The notes beneath the pieces were generated by a model. The model ran no database searches and was not told the origin of the DNA. It saw only the letters and a program-made list of their open reading frames with translations. A DNA stretch of 24,337 nt from Methylotenera_A sp046594915 (GTDB lineage Bacteria > Pseudomonadota > Gammaproteobacteria > Burkholderiales > Methylophilaceae), in NCBI GenBank assembly GCA_046594915.1, contig JBKJRC010000007.1, positions 1 through 24,337 on the forward strand. Direction: 5' to 3'. How positions within the stretch are numbered: position 1 is the first letter of the stretch; each line of letters opens with the position of its first letter. Position numbers and translations under genes: made by a program. Positions 1 to 7,001 of this stretch are shown here, one piece after another.

Positions 1-115
1 AAATGTTTTACAATCGTAAACGTCGTCATGGCTATCTTAACCAGATGAGCCCGATGGCATTTGAAGCGTTACAAACTGGAACTACTTGAGTGTCTAGTGA
101 AGCGGGTGATTACCA
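1..115 (+). mobile_element. IS3-family insertion sequence, right end only
   Basis: The first 89 bases encode the last residues of an IS3-type transposase. They are followed by a probable terminal inverted repeat ending near 115. Read on the minus strand from 115 the end begins TGGTAATCACCCGC and continues to ...GACAC near 90, which is the usual TG-start, ACCCGC-core, GACAC-end form of IS3-family termini. The rest of the element lies left of the window, so the other terminus and the target duplication cannot be checked. The element sits inside a restriction-type gene on the opposite strand. Confidence 0.75.
3..89 (+). CDS. IS3-family transposase (OrfB, DDE integrase type), C-terminal 28 residues
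   Basis: Partial gene; only its 3' end is in the window. The frame reads MFYNRKRRHGYLNQMSPMAF and runs eight more residues to a TGA stop at 87-89. The block YNxxRRHxxLxxxSPxxFE is the typical C-terminus of the rve/DDE integrase domain of IS3-family OrfB proteins, which cut and join the element ends. The ATG at 3 is an internal methionine, not the start. The DDE catalytic residues lie outside the window, so it is not possible to tell whether the transposase is intact. Stop codon and inverted repeat are close together, as is normal for these elements. Confidence 0.8.
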   Translation: MFYNRKRRHGYLNQMSPMAFEALQTGTT

Positions 116-479
116 GATTGCCACGCTCTAAATCCCAAAAGTAATGTAAATTTCCATTTGAAAGAATAATAAAACGACAATTTTGCGCACGCGCATATTT
201 ACGCGCTTGTTCTTTACCTACGAGTGGATTTTTATCTTCTGATTTTGCTTCTAAAACAATGAAAGGAAAACCTTTATCGTTTAAAAGCAAAAAGTCGATA
301 AAACCTTTGGATAATTTTTCGAAATCTTGACCTAGCTTATCAAGATCTTGAGTTTTGATAGTAATGCTTGGTTCTAGTTGAATATTTGCTAATAAATTAC
401 CCTCGGAAAAAAAACGCCAACCACTTGATTCAAGTAGTTTGTTTATTTTTATTCGGGCAGTAGCTTCTTTGACTGACAT
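69..479 (-). pseudogene. HsdR-like type I restriction nuclease domain, truncated by the IS
   Basis: The frame begins with ATG at 479 and gives about 121 native residues before crossing into the insertion-sequence end near 115. The last 15 residues (LVITRFTRH then five serines and L) are then encoded by IS sequence. The protein resembles the N-terminal nuclease domain of type I restriction R subunits and related DEAD/DEAH helicase-nucleases. It shows a PD-(D/E)xK core with D62 in IDFLLL and E77-A-K79 in VLEAKSE, followed by Q91-xxx-Y95 (QARKY), the QxxxY signature of RecB-type type I nucleases, and the block YFWDLERGN. Intact relatives continue with a helicase motor of many hundred residues; none is present here, so DNA translocation and cleavage are unlikely. 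No hsdM or hsdS gene is in view. The upstream Shine-Dalgarno is weak. Whether the rest of the gene lies beyond the IS is unknown. Confidence 0.7.
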
Positions 480-642
480 TTTATTTTTTCTTGTTCTTCT
501 TCGTAGTTACTAATGACATATTTAGTTGTTTTTGAAATGGCAAAAGAATTCTATTATCACCAATTTATTTTATATGTCTACAGTAATGATCTTAATATCA
601 ACTTTATGACCGAAAGCTCTAATCCTTTTATCTTTTAATAAA

Positions 643-662
643 AAAAGCCCTTTCGGGCTTTT
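643..662 (-). terminator. Intrinsic terminator downstream of gyrB
   Basis: An 8-bp stem (AAAAGCCC/GGGCTTTT) with a four-base loop, GAAA on the minus strand, is followed on that strand by a run of T. It lies 65 bases past the gyrB stop and would end the leftward dnaA-dnaN-gyrB transcripts. The rest of the 480-726 gap shows only a 10-bp direct repeat (ATCTAGAGTT at 680 and 699) and nothing else I can name. Confidence 0.85.
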
Positions 663-726
663 CTCACAATTCTCTCAAAATCTAGAGTTTTGGGAATTAT
701 CTAGAGTTGGCTGGGAAACTACATTA

Positions 727-3144
727 TTAAATATCTAAATTGCCTGCTCGCAGCGCATTATTTTCAATAAACGCACGTCTAGGTTCAACATTATCGCCCA
801 TTAAGGTAGTAAAAATCTCATCTGCGGCAATAGCATCATCAATTTGTACTTTTAGCAAACGACGCACCGCTGGATCCATCGTAGTTTCCCACAGCTGCTC
901 TGGATTCATCTCACCCAAGCCTTTATAGCGCTGGATATTCAGTGTATTTTTTGCCTCATTTAATAGCCAATCCAGCGCCTGTTTAAACGTGTTAACCGGT
1001 TGTTCTTTATCGTTACGCTTGATGGTTGCATCGGCGCCGATTAAGCCTTGCAATAAGGCGGATACTTTATTAATTTGCCTGTAATCGCCGCTACTTAAAA
1101 ACTCCGCATCGATGACGCAACATTGCAAATTGCCATGCACGTATTTATTCACTTCCAAACGGTACGCATTCGATTCTGCATCAAACGCAACGATGACTTC
1201 ACTGCCAATCGCGCCTAAAATAGGACGTAATTGCTCAGCCACTTTATTGGCATTGGCTTCGTCGCTTAAATTAATATCGCCCACATCTTGAATCGCACGC
1301 AACACGCTTTCGTCATATAGCGCGGCGATACGGCGAATCACCGCTTCAGTTAACACCATTTGCTTGGCAATTTCTGTTAACGGTTCGCCGGTGAGTATGC
1401 CGGCGCTGGTTTTCGTATCCAGCTCTGCGCCTTTTAAGGCAGAATTTAACAGATAAATATCCAATTCTTGTTGGTCTTTTAAGTAACGCTCGTCTTTGCC
1501 TTGTTTCACTTTATATAAAGGCGGTTGCGCAATATAAATATGTCCGCGTTCCACCAGCTCTGTCATTTGCCTATAGAAAAACGTGAGTAATAGCGTTCGA
1601 ATATGTGCGCCGTCCACATCTGCATCGGTCATGATGATAATACGGTGATAACGCAATTTTTCCGCATTAAAATCCGCCTTGCCAATGCTGGTGCCAAGTG
1701 CAGTAATCAGTGTGGCGATCTCTTGTGAGCCTAATAATTTATCAAAACGGGCTTTTTCCACGTTTAAAATTTTACCTTTTAGCGGCAAGATGGCCTGGTT
1801 TTTACGGTCACGTCCTTGTTTGGCCGAACCGCCCGCAGAGTCACCTTCAACTAAATAGATTTCACATTTTGCTGGATCGCGTTCTTGGCAATCTGCCAGC
1901 TTTCCTGGTAAACCCATTGTATCCATCACGCCTTTACGGCGGGTAATTTCACGCGCTTTGCGCGCTGCTTCGCGCGCGCGCGCTGCATCTACAATTTTGC
2001 CACAGATGATTTTTGCGTCCGCTGGATTTTCGGCTAAAAACTCCATTAACTTGGCTGATACTACTTCAGAAACAACTGGTTGAACTTCAGATGAAACTAG
2101 TTTATCTTTAGTTTGGGATGAAAATTTAGGATCAGGCACTTTAACAGACAATACACAGGTAATGCCTTCGCGCATATCGTCGCCTGTGGTTTCTACTTTG
2201 GCTTTTTTAGCCATATCCGATTGTTCAATATATTGATTCAAGGTGCGCGTCATGGCAGTACGTAAACCGGTTAAATGCGTGCCGCCATCGCGTTGCGGAA
2301 TGTTGTTGGTAAAGCATTGCACGGTTTCACTGTAGCTATCGTTCCATTGCATCGCGACTTCAATCGTCATACCATCTTTTTCACCGCTGGCGTAAAATGT
2401 TTTGGGATGCAATACCGTTTTACTGCGATTAATATATTCCACAAAGCCTTTAATACCGCCCGCATGGGCAAAGTTTTCTGATTTTCCTGTGCGTTGATCG
2501 ATTAACTCGATTTTGACACCGTAATTTAAAAACGACAGTTCGCGAATACGTTTAGCTAAAATCTCAAAGTGATACTCCACTAATATAAAGGTTTCAACAG
2601 ACGCCAGAAAGTGCACTTCTGTACCTTTTTTATCGGTTTTTCCTATTAAGGCCAGCGGTGCTACCGGCACGCCGCGGTGAAATTCCATTTGATGCACTTG
2701 ACCTTTTCGATAGATTTTTAAGCGCAACCAATCCGAAAGCGCATTGACCACCGAAACACCTACGCCGTGTAAACCGCCTGATACTTTGTAAGAGTTTTGA
2801 TCAAACTTGCCGCCTGCATGCAACTCCGTCATCACAATTTCTGCGGCTGAACGCTGTGGATCATGCTTATCATCTGTTTTAATGTCAGTCGGAATGCCGC
2901 GGCCGTTATCCGATACGCTAATCGAATTGTCGGGGTGGATAATCACTTTAATATCGTCACAATGGCCTGCTAACGCCTCGTCAATGGCGTTATCTAGCAC
3001 CTCAAACACCATATGATGCAAACCAGACCCGTCGGACGTATCGCCGATATACATGCCCGGGCGTTTACGCACCGCATCTAAGCCTTCTAAAATCTTAATA
3101 CTGTCTGAATTGTATTCTGGTTGCGTGCTTGGGGTGTTAGCCAT
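727..3144 (-). CDS. gyrB: DNA gyrase subunit B
   Basis: ATP-binding subunit of DNA gyrase (GyrA2GyrB2), the cytoplasmic type II topoisomerase that introduces negative supercoils ahead of replication forks. The 805-residue length matches Gram-negative GyrB, including the extra insert in the C-terminal half. The GHKL ATPase is clear: FEVLDNAIDEA (catalytic Glu near 48), DNGRGIP (near 79-85) and GGLHGVGVSVVNALS (near 123-137). The transducer lysine motif QTKDKL lies near 346. The TOPRIM metal site is present as EGDSAGG (near 434) and DADVDGAH (near 508). The C-terminal GyrA-contact region contains QRYKGLGEMN. The start at 3144 gives the usual N-terminus; the ribosome site is weak (AAAGAAAA). It is the last gene of the leftward dnaA-dnaN-gyrB run, 85 bp after dnaN, with no recF between, as is common in betaproteobacteria. 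Confidence 0.98.
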   Translation of the reverse strand: MANTPSTQPEYNSDSIKILEGLDAVRKRPGMYIGDTSDGSGLHHMVFEVLDNAIDEALAGHCDDIKVIIHPDNSISVSDNGRGIPTDIKTDDKHDPQRSAAEIVMTELHAGGKFDQNSYKVSGGLHGVGVSVVNALSDWLRLKIYRKGQVHQMEFHRGVPVAPLALIGKTDKKGTEVHFLASVETFILVEYHFEILAKRIRELSFLNYGVKIELIDQRTGKSENFAHAGGIKGFVEYINRSKTVLHPKTFYASGEKDGMTIEVAMQWNDSYSETVQCFTNNIPQRDGGTHLTGLRTAMTRTLNQYIEQSDMAKKAKVETTGDDMREGITCVLSVKVPDPKFSSQTKDKLVSSEVQPVVSEVVSAKLMEFLAENPADAKIICGKIVDAARAREAARKAREITRRKGVMDTMGLPGKLADCQERDPAKCEIYLVEGDSAGGSAKQGRDRKNQAILPLKGKILNVEKARFDKLLGSQEIATLITALGTSIGKADFNAEKLRYHRIIIMTDADVDGAHIRTLLLTFFYRQMTELVERGHIYIAQPPLYKVKQGKDERYLKDQQELDIYLLNSALKGAELDTKTSAGILTGEPLTEIAKQMVLTEAVIRRIAALYDESVLRAIQDVGDINLSDEANANKVAEQLRPILGAIGSEVIVAFDAESNAYRLEVNKYVHGNLQCCVIDAEFLSSGDYRQINKVSALLQGLIGADATIKRNDKEQPVNTFKQALDWLLNEAKNTLNIQRYKGLGEMNPEQLWETTMDPAVRRLLKVQIDDAIAADEIFTTLMGDNVEPRRAFIENNALRAGNLDI

Positions 3145-3193
3145 ACGGTTTTCTTTACTTTTTAATAAATGGGTTTATTACTACTACTTTGTG

Positions 3194-3209
3194 TGTTTCA
3201 CGTGAAACG
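3194..3209. promoter_or_regulatory. parS: parS site 1 (gyrB-dnaN gap)
   Basis: TGTTTCACGTGAAACG matches the near-universal chromosomal parS consensus TGTTTCACGTGAAACA at 15 of 16 positions, with the central 14-bp palindrome intact. ParB encoded at 17537-18388 should load here. This is the only parS in the window to the left of the origin. Confidence 0.93.
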
Positions 3210-3229
3210 CAGGTTTTAATATGCCTCGG

Positions 3230-4333
3230 TTAAATGCGCATCGGCATGACCACATATTTATAATTTTGATCATTTGGCACAGTAATCAAGCAGCTACTGT
3301 TAGCATCTGCAAACGAAAAGTTAATCTTTTCCTCGGTTACATTGTTTAAAACATCGATTAAATAAGTCACGTTAAAGCCAATATCCAAGCTATCTTGAGC
3401 GTAATCAATTTCCAATTCTTCTTCTGCTTCTTCCTGCTCGGTATTGGTGCTAATCAACTTTAAATTATGATGACTTAATACCATGCGAATGCCGCGATAT
3501 TTTTCATTGGATAAAATAGAAGCGCGTTGCATGGCGGTTAAAACCGCCAAACGATTGACGCTAAACGTATTTTGGTGGCCAACTGGAATCACGCGATGAT
3601 AATCTGGAAATTTACCATCGATGACTTTTGAAATTAAACGCATATCATTAAATGTAAAATTAACTTGGCCAGCATTTATTTCAATCGTCACTTGTTCGTC
3701 ATTATCATTCAACAATTTAATCAATTCTATCACCGTTTTTCGCGGCACGATTACATCGGTTTTATCATAACTCTGCTTTAATTTAATCGATGTAAAACTT
3801 AATCGATGACCATCGGTGCCGACCACATTTAAGCTATCGGCGTCTACTTCAAGCAACAATCCATTCAAATAATAGCGAATATCTTGCTGCGCCATGGCAA
3901 ACTCAACTTGTTTGAATAGTTTTTTCAAAGCAAGTTGACTAAGGGTAATGCTGGTTCCCGATCCTGCGGCTTTAGTCATTACTGGATAATCCGCAGCGGG
4001 TAATGTTTGTAAATTAAAGCGACTTTTTCCCGCTTTAACCGTCATACGACTATCATTGGTTATCATATCGATATCCGCAGATTCTGGTAATGAGCGGCAA
4101 ATATCCAGGAATTTTTTAGCTGAAATAGTCGTGGATAATTCGCCGCTAAAACTATTTTCTACCTTTAATGAAATCTGCATTTCCAAATCGGTCGCGGTGA
4201 GTTGAATATGATTATCTTTAGCTTCTAATAATAAATTAGATAAGATAGGCAGCGTATGGCGGCGTTCTATAATGCTCGTCACATTGGTCAGCGGTTTTAA
4301 TAAAGTTTCGCGGTTTATTTTAATTTGCATCAT
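3230..4333 (-). CDS. dnaN: DNA polymerase III beta sliding clamp
   Basis: Ring-shaped processivity clamp that tethers DNA polymerase III and repair polymerases to DNA. The 367 residues fit the three-domain family length exactly. Family features seen are the N-terminus MQIKINRETLLKPL, ILSNLLLEA, TATDLEMQI, LPAADYP, the second-domain GTDGHRLSF and the C-terminal VVMPMRI, which forms part of the hydrophobic partner-binding cleft. Two consecutive ATG codons (4333 and 4330) can start the gene. A TAGGAAAT ribosome site lies 6 bases from the first and 9 from the second, so either is usable. The gene is read leftward from the origin side, downstream of dnaA across the 307-bp candidate origin, and is followed by gyrB. 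Confidence 0.98.
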   Translation of the reverse strand: MMQIKINRETLLKPLTNVTSIIERRHTLPILSNLLLEAKDNHIQLTATDLEMQISLKVENSFSGELSTTISAKKFLDICRSLPESADIDMITNDSRMTVKAGKSRFNLQTLPAADYPVMTKAAGSGTSITLSQLALKKLFKQVEFAMAQQDIRYYLNGLLLEVDADSLNVVGTDGHRLSFTSIKLKQSYDKTDVIVPRKTVIELIKLLNDNDEQVTIEINAGQVNFTFNDMRLISKVIDGKFPDYHRVIPVGHQNTFSVNRLAVLTAMQRASILSNEKYRGIRMVLSHHNLKLISTNTEQEEAEEELEIDYAQDSLDIGFNVTYLIDVLNNVTEEKINFSFADANSSCLITVPNDQNYKYVVMPMRI

Positions 4334-4402
4334 TTAATTTCCTAATTTATCGCTTAAATTTTGTTTATTCAATCACATTAGTTTTTATTTAAAAAGTAAT
4401 AT

Positions 4403-4423
4403 AAAAAATAATAGTAATAATAA
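4403..4423 (+). promoter_or_regulatory. Run of seven DnaA-trio-like triplets
   Basis: The plus strand reads AAA AAA TAA TAG TAA TAA TAA. Every triplet fits the DnaA-trio rule (5'-[T/A]A[G/A]-3' on the strand bound by the DnaA filament). The run points away from the perfect DnaA box at 4437 with a 13-base gap, the arrangement described for the basal unwinding system of bacterial origins. A/T-rich DNA yields such triplets easily, so the call depends on the adjacent box. Confidence 0.55.
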
Positions 4424-4436
4424 TGTTGGTTTTTTT

Positions 4437-4445
4437 TGTGGATAA
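4437..4445 (-). promoter_or_regulatory. DnaA box, perfect consensus
   Basis: TGTGGATAA on the plus strand is TTATCCACA on the minus strand, an exact match to the DnaA box. It borders the A/T-rich stretch and the triplet run at 4403-4423, so it is the likely anchor for origin opening. Confidence 0.9.
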
Positions 4446-4569
4446 CTCTAAAAATCATTTAAAATCATTCATTTAAGTGGTACTTAACCCTGTTTGTAAA
4501 GCAAATTTTAGCTGTGTATCAAATGTGTATTAAATAGTCGTTCTAATAAATGACTGCTGTACGCAGTTT

Positions 4570-4578
4570 TTACCCACA
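4570..4578 (+). promoter_or_regulatory. DnaA box, one mismatch
   Basis: TTACCCACA differs from TTATCCACA at one position. It lies on the plus strand near the 3' end of dnaA, part of the box cluster of the candidate origin. Confidence 0.6.
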
Positions 4579-4592
4579 AGCTAAAAAGCAGT

Positions 4593-4601
4593 TTATGCAC
4601 A
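4593..4601 (+). promoter_or_regulatory. DnaA box, degenerate-consensus match
   Basis: TTATGCACA satisfies TTWTNCACA exactly. It is 14 bases from the box at 4570-4578 on the same strand. Confidence 0.7.
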
Positions 4602-4640
4602 ACTGTTTATCAGGAGTAAGTAAAAAAGCTTTCCATCCTA

Positions 4641-6143
4641 TTAATCTCTAATCACCTGTATTAAAAAGCCTAAATCGCGCGCAATCGTTTGATCATTTAA
4701 GCGCAATTGTTCAATTTCAGAACAAGCATGCATCACAGTCGTGTGATGCCGACTACCAAAAGCTTCACCAATTTCAGGAAAGCTATGATTGGTCAGTTCG
4801 CGTGCAAGGCTCATGGCAACTTGCCTAGGCCTGGCAAAATTACGCGAGCGTTTTTTACTATACATTTCGCCCACTTTTATTTTGTAGTAATCCGCCACCG
4901 TTTTTTGAATATTTTCAATGGTGATTTGTCGCCCGCGTACCGCAATCAAATCGCGCAATGCATCTTTAGCTAAATGTACATCAATGGCATGGCCGGTAAA
5001 GTTAGCCATTGCGACAATGCGATTCAGCGCGCCTTCCAACTCGCGCACGCTAGAGCGAATTTGTTTGGCGACAAAAAAAGCCACGTCTTCTGACAAATGT
5101 ATTTTAGATTCTTCTGCTTTTTTTAACAAAATGGCCACGCGCATTTCCAGTTCTGGCGGCTCCACCGCCACGGTTAAACCCCAGCTAAAACGCGTGCGTA
5201 ATCGTTCATCTACATCGGCAATTTCTTTAGGGTAAGTGTCGCAAGTGATAACAATCTGTTTTTTTTCTTCAATTAAAGTGTTAAACGCATAGAAAAATTC
5301 TTCTTGGGTGCGATTTTTTTTGGCAAAAAACTGAATATCATCAATCAATAATAAATCGAGCGAATGATATTGACGCTTAAAATCATCAAACGCTTTATTT
5401 TCATAGGCTTTTACCACGTCAGAAACATAGCGTTCTGCATGTAAATAGCGAATATTAGCCTCAGGTTTTTGCTGTTTTAATTGGTTACCAATGGCTTGTA
5501 GCAAATGCGTTTTACCCAAACCCACACCGCCATAGATAAATAACGGATTGTATGATTGCCCAGGGTTATCAGCCACTTGAATCGCCGCCGCACGTGCCAG
5601 CTGATTAGCGCGGCCAGTGACATAATTACTAAAATTAAAACTGGAATTTAAGCCAGAAGTGCGCTCATTACTGCGACGGTTAACACTCGGCTGAGCAGCA
5701 TTTTTATTAGTAGCGTTAATTTTTTCAGTGCTGGTTTTTTCTACACTGCTTTTTTCTATATTGGGCGAGCGTAACGTGTTTGTTAAAAGAGTGTTTGCTG
5801 CATCAGCACTATTTAAACCTGAGCCTGTTAGATTGGCGGTTAATGTTTTATTGGAGCCTGCCTTATTTGTGGGTGCGTGACGATCAATTTTAACTTGGTT
5901 GAGACATAACTCAATCGTGGTGTCGTGTGGCAGCAATTCAGCGGCAATGCTTTCAATTTTATTTAAAAAGCGTTCTTTAACCCATTGCTGAACAAATTTA
6001 TTGGGTGCCAAAACTCGAATCGCATGATTACCTTGTGCGGTTTGAACAAGCTCTGTTTGCAGGGGCTTGATCCAAGTATTAAATTGTTGCGTTGATAGCT
6101 CTTGCTCAAAACGACTCAGGCAGGTAGGCCAAAAATTATTCAT
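4641..6143 (-). CDS. dnaA: Chromosomal replication initiator DnaA
   Basis: AAA+ ATPase that binds DnaA boxes, melts the origin and helps load the helicase; it also regulates transcription. The 500 residues contain all four domains. Domain I (about 1-85, with FNTWIKPLQ) serves oligomerisation and helicase contact. Domain II (about 95-165) is a linker rich in Asn, Ser, Thr and Lys. Domain III holds Walker A GGVGLGKTHL (near 204), Walker B LLLIDDIQFF (near 265) and the arginine-finger block RLRTRFSWGL. Domain IV (from about 390) carries the box-binding helix-turn-helix and DnaA signature, ending in FGSRHHTTVMHAC. The start at 6143 gives the standard N-terminus (MNNFWPTCLSRFEQEL). The gene heads the leftward run with dnaN and gyrB, and a perfect DnaA box at 6305 lies upstream, which fits autoregulation. 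Confidence 0.98.
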   Translation of the reverse strand: MNNFWPTCLSRFEQELSTQQFNTWIKPLQTELVQTAQGNHAIRVLAPNKFVQQWVKERFLNKIESIAAELLPHDTTIELCLNQVKIDRHAPTNKAGSNKTLTANLTGSGLNSADAANTLLTNTLRSPNIEKSSVEKTSTEKINATNKNAAQPSVNRRSNERTSGLNSSFNFSNYVTGRANQLARAAAIQVADNPGQSYNPLFIYGGVGLGKTHLLQAIGNQLKQQKPEANIRYLHAERYVSDVVKAYENKAFDDFKRQYHSLDLLLIDDIQFFAKKNRTQEEFFYAFNTLIEEKKQIVITCDTYPKEIADVDERLRTRFSWGLTVAVEPPELEMRVAILLKKAEESKIHLSEDVAFFVAKQIRSSVRELEGALNRIVAMANFTGHAIDVHLAKDALRDLIAVRGRQITIENIQKTVADYYKIKVGEMYSKKRSRNFARPRQVAMSLARELTNHSFPEIGEAFGSRHHTTVMHACSEIEQLRLNDQTIARDLGFLIQVIRD

Positions 6144-6304
6144 CTGCTGCCCAAAACCTCAATTTTTTAATGTTATATTAGTAAGTAGAATTAAACGCGA
6201 TGAGCAATGTTGTTTGGTAGCCCATTATTTTAAAGCCTATTTAGTGATTAATTTATTGCAAAAGCGATTTATTATCTGCGTTATTTTAGCTGGTTTAACC
6301 TTAC

Positions 6305-6313
6305 TTATCCACA
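6305..6313 (+). promoter_or_regulatory. DnaA box upstream of dnaA and rpmH
   Basis: TTATCCACA is an exact consensus match in the 270-bp gap between the divergent dnaA and rpmH genes, 35 bases before the rpmH -35 element. It may autoregulate dnaA or belong to a second half of a bipartite origin. I saw no second good box in this gap. Confidence 0.85.
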
Positions 6314-6347
6314 GGCAATTGATTACTCTGGTAAACTAAATGAGTGA

Positions 6348-6377
6348 TTGACAAAATAGTACGATATCGTGTCTAAT
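6348..6377 (+). promoter_or_regulatory. Sigma-70 type promoter of rpmH-rnpA
   Basis: A perfect -35 TTGACA (6348-6353) is followed, after 18 bases, by TCTAAT (6372-6377), one mismatch from TATAAT. It stands about 37 bases before the rpmH start, the same place as rpmH promoters in other proteobacteria. A perfect 10-bp palindrome, ACGATATCGT (6361-6370), occupies the spacer. Confidence 0.75.
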
Positions 6378-6413
6378 GATGGGCTTTGTAGCATTCGCTC
6401 GGTGGAGAATTAA

Positions 6414-6548
6414 ATGAAACGTACCTATCAACCTTCAAAAACACGTCGTGCACGTACCCACGGTTTTTTAGTGCGCATGAAAACCAAAGGTGGCCGTGCT
6501 GTTATTGCAGCGCGTCGTGCTAAAGGTCGTTCGCGCCTAGGTCTGTAA
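6414..6548 (+). CDS. rpmH: 50S ribosomal protein bL34
   Basis: Forty-four residues, MKRTYQPSKTRRARTHGFLV to ...RAKGRSRLGL, match bacterial bL34 over its entire length: the MKRTxQPS start, the THGFxxRM block and the basic C-terminus. It is a small, highly basic protein of the large ribosomal subunit that binds 23S rRNA. GGAG lies 7 bases before the ATG, a good ribosome site. It is the first gene of the rightward rpmH-rnpA-yidD-yidC-mnmE run and divergent from dnaA. Confidence 0.98.
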   Translation: MKRTYQPSKTRRARTHGFLVRMKTKGGRAVIAARRAKGRSRLGL

Positions 6549-6551
6549 TCG

Positions 6552-6578
6552 TTTGCCTGCTTTTATTTGGCAGGTAAA
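6552..6578 (+). other. Hairpin in the rpmH-rnpA gap
   Basis: TTTGCCTGC (6552-6560) pairs with GCAGGTAAA (6570-6578), nine pairs including one G-U, with a nine-base loop. It starts four bases after the rpmH stop. There is no U run after it, so it is more likely an RNA processing or stability element for the rpmH message than a terminator. Confidence 0.45.
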
Positions 6579-6601
6579 TGCGTTAATAAGTCGATGACCA
6601 A

Positions 6602-6982
6602 TTGGCCGTGTTTGGATTACCTAAACAAGCCAAATTAATAAAAACGGATGATTATTCATCCGTTTTTAATTTGCGTAAGCGAATTGCAAGCACTTATTTG
6701 GTGATTCGTTTTAAGCAAAATGACTGCAACCATCCGCGTTTGGGTTTGATTGTGGCAAAAAAAACCGCTAAATTAGCCGTTAATCGCAATTATATGCGGC
6801 GTGTATTGCGCGAGTTGTTTAGGTTAAATCAGCATACTTTACCTGCGCTAGATTTGGTTGTGCAAGTACAGAAAACTTTTAATAAAACAGATTTTATGTT
6901 GATAAAACAAGAGTTTGAGCAATTAACGCGAAAGCTTGCGGCAAAAAATACAGCAAGTGAAATTGCAAAACAAGACGCTTAG
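6602..6982 (+). CDS. rnpA: Ribonuclease P protein component
   Basis: Small basic protein that binds the RNase P RNA and helps it cut the 5' leader from precursor tRNAs. The 126-residue frame has the family's conserved blocks: RLGLIVAKKTAKLAVNRN and the RNR motif within NRNYMRRVLRELF (about 61-73). No ATG is available at the 5' end in this frame. TTG at 6602 and GTG at 6608 are the candidate starts, bounded by an in-frame stop at 6587, and neither has a clear ribosome site. An out-of-frame ATG at 6594 opens a 14-codon frame that ends at 6638. A terminator-like hairpin lies inside the gene at 6639-6668. It sits between rpmH and yidD as in most bacteria. Confidence 0.93.
   Translation: MAVFGLPKQAKLIKTDDYSSVFNLRKRIASTYLVIRFKQNDCNHPRLGLIVAKKTAKLAVNRNYMRRVLRELFRLNQHTLPALDLVVQVQKTFNKTDFMLIKQEFEQLTRKLAAKNTASEIAKQDA
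6639..6668 (+). terminator. Terminator-like hairpin inside rnpA (possible attenuator)
   Basis: A perfect 13-bp stem (6639-6651 with 6656-6668) with loop TTAT has the core ACGGATGA/TCATCCGT. The 3' arm ends in TTTTTA and is followed by ATTT. It covers codons 13-23 of rnpA. The structure is that of an intrinsic terminator and is far too long to be chance in a coding region. Partial termination here would lower rnpA relative to rpmH; that role is inference. Confidence 0.55.
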
Positions 6983-7001
6983 ATTTTATTGAGATTTACT
7001 T

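Larger units (their letters stand above)
4334..4640. other. oriC: Candidate chromosomal replication origin (oriC)
   Basis: This 307-bp gap between dnaA and dnaN has the expected parts of a bacterial origin. About 100 bp next to dnaN (4334-4436) is overwhelmingly A/T and contains triplet runs, fitting a DNA unwinding element. Next come a perfect DnaA box on the minus strand (4437-4445), two weaker copies on the minus strand (TGTGTATCA at 4513, TGTGTATTA at 4524), and two on the plus strand (4570-4578 and 4593-4601). Coding direction switches nearby: dnaA, dnaN and gyrB run left, rpmH onward runs right. The dnaA-rpmH gap has one further box and could contribute. Assignment of the origin here is inference from position and motifs. 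Confidence 0.8.

Noticed and set aside
680..708. Direct repeat ATCTAGAGTT after gyrB
   Set aside because: Two 10-bp copies 19 bases apart with no associated gene, promoter or element; likely chance or slippage.
4513..4532. TGTGTATCA and TGTGTATTA as full DnaA boxes
   Set aside because: Each has one mismatch on the minus strand; noted in the origin entry as weak copies but not listed as separate sites.
6067..6339. 90-codon plus-strand frame between dnaA and rpmH
   Set aside because: Its first part is antisense to dnaA and the rest spans the regulatory gap with a DnaA box; composition and sequence do not look like a protein.
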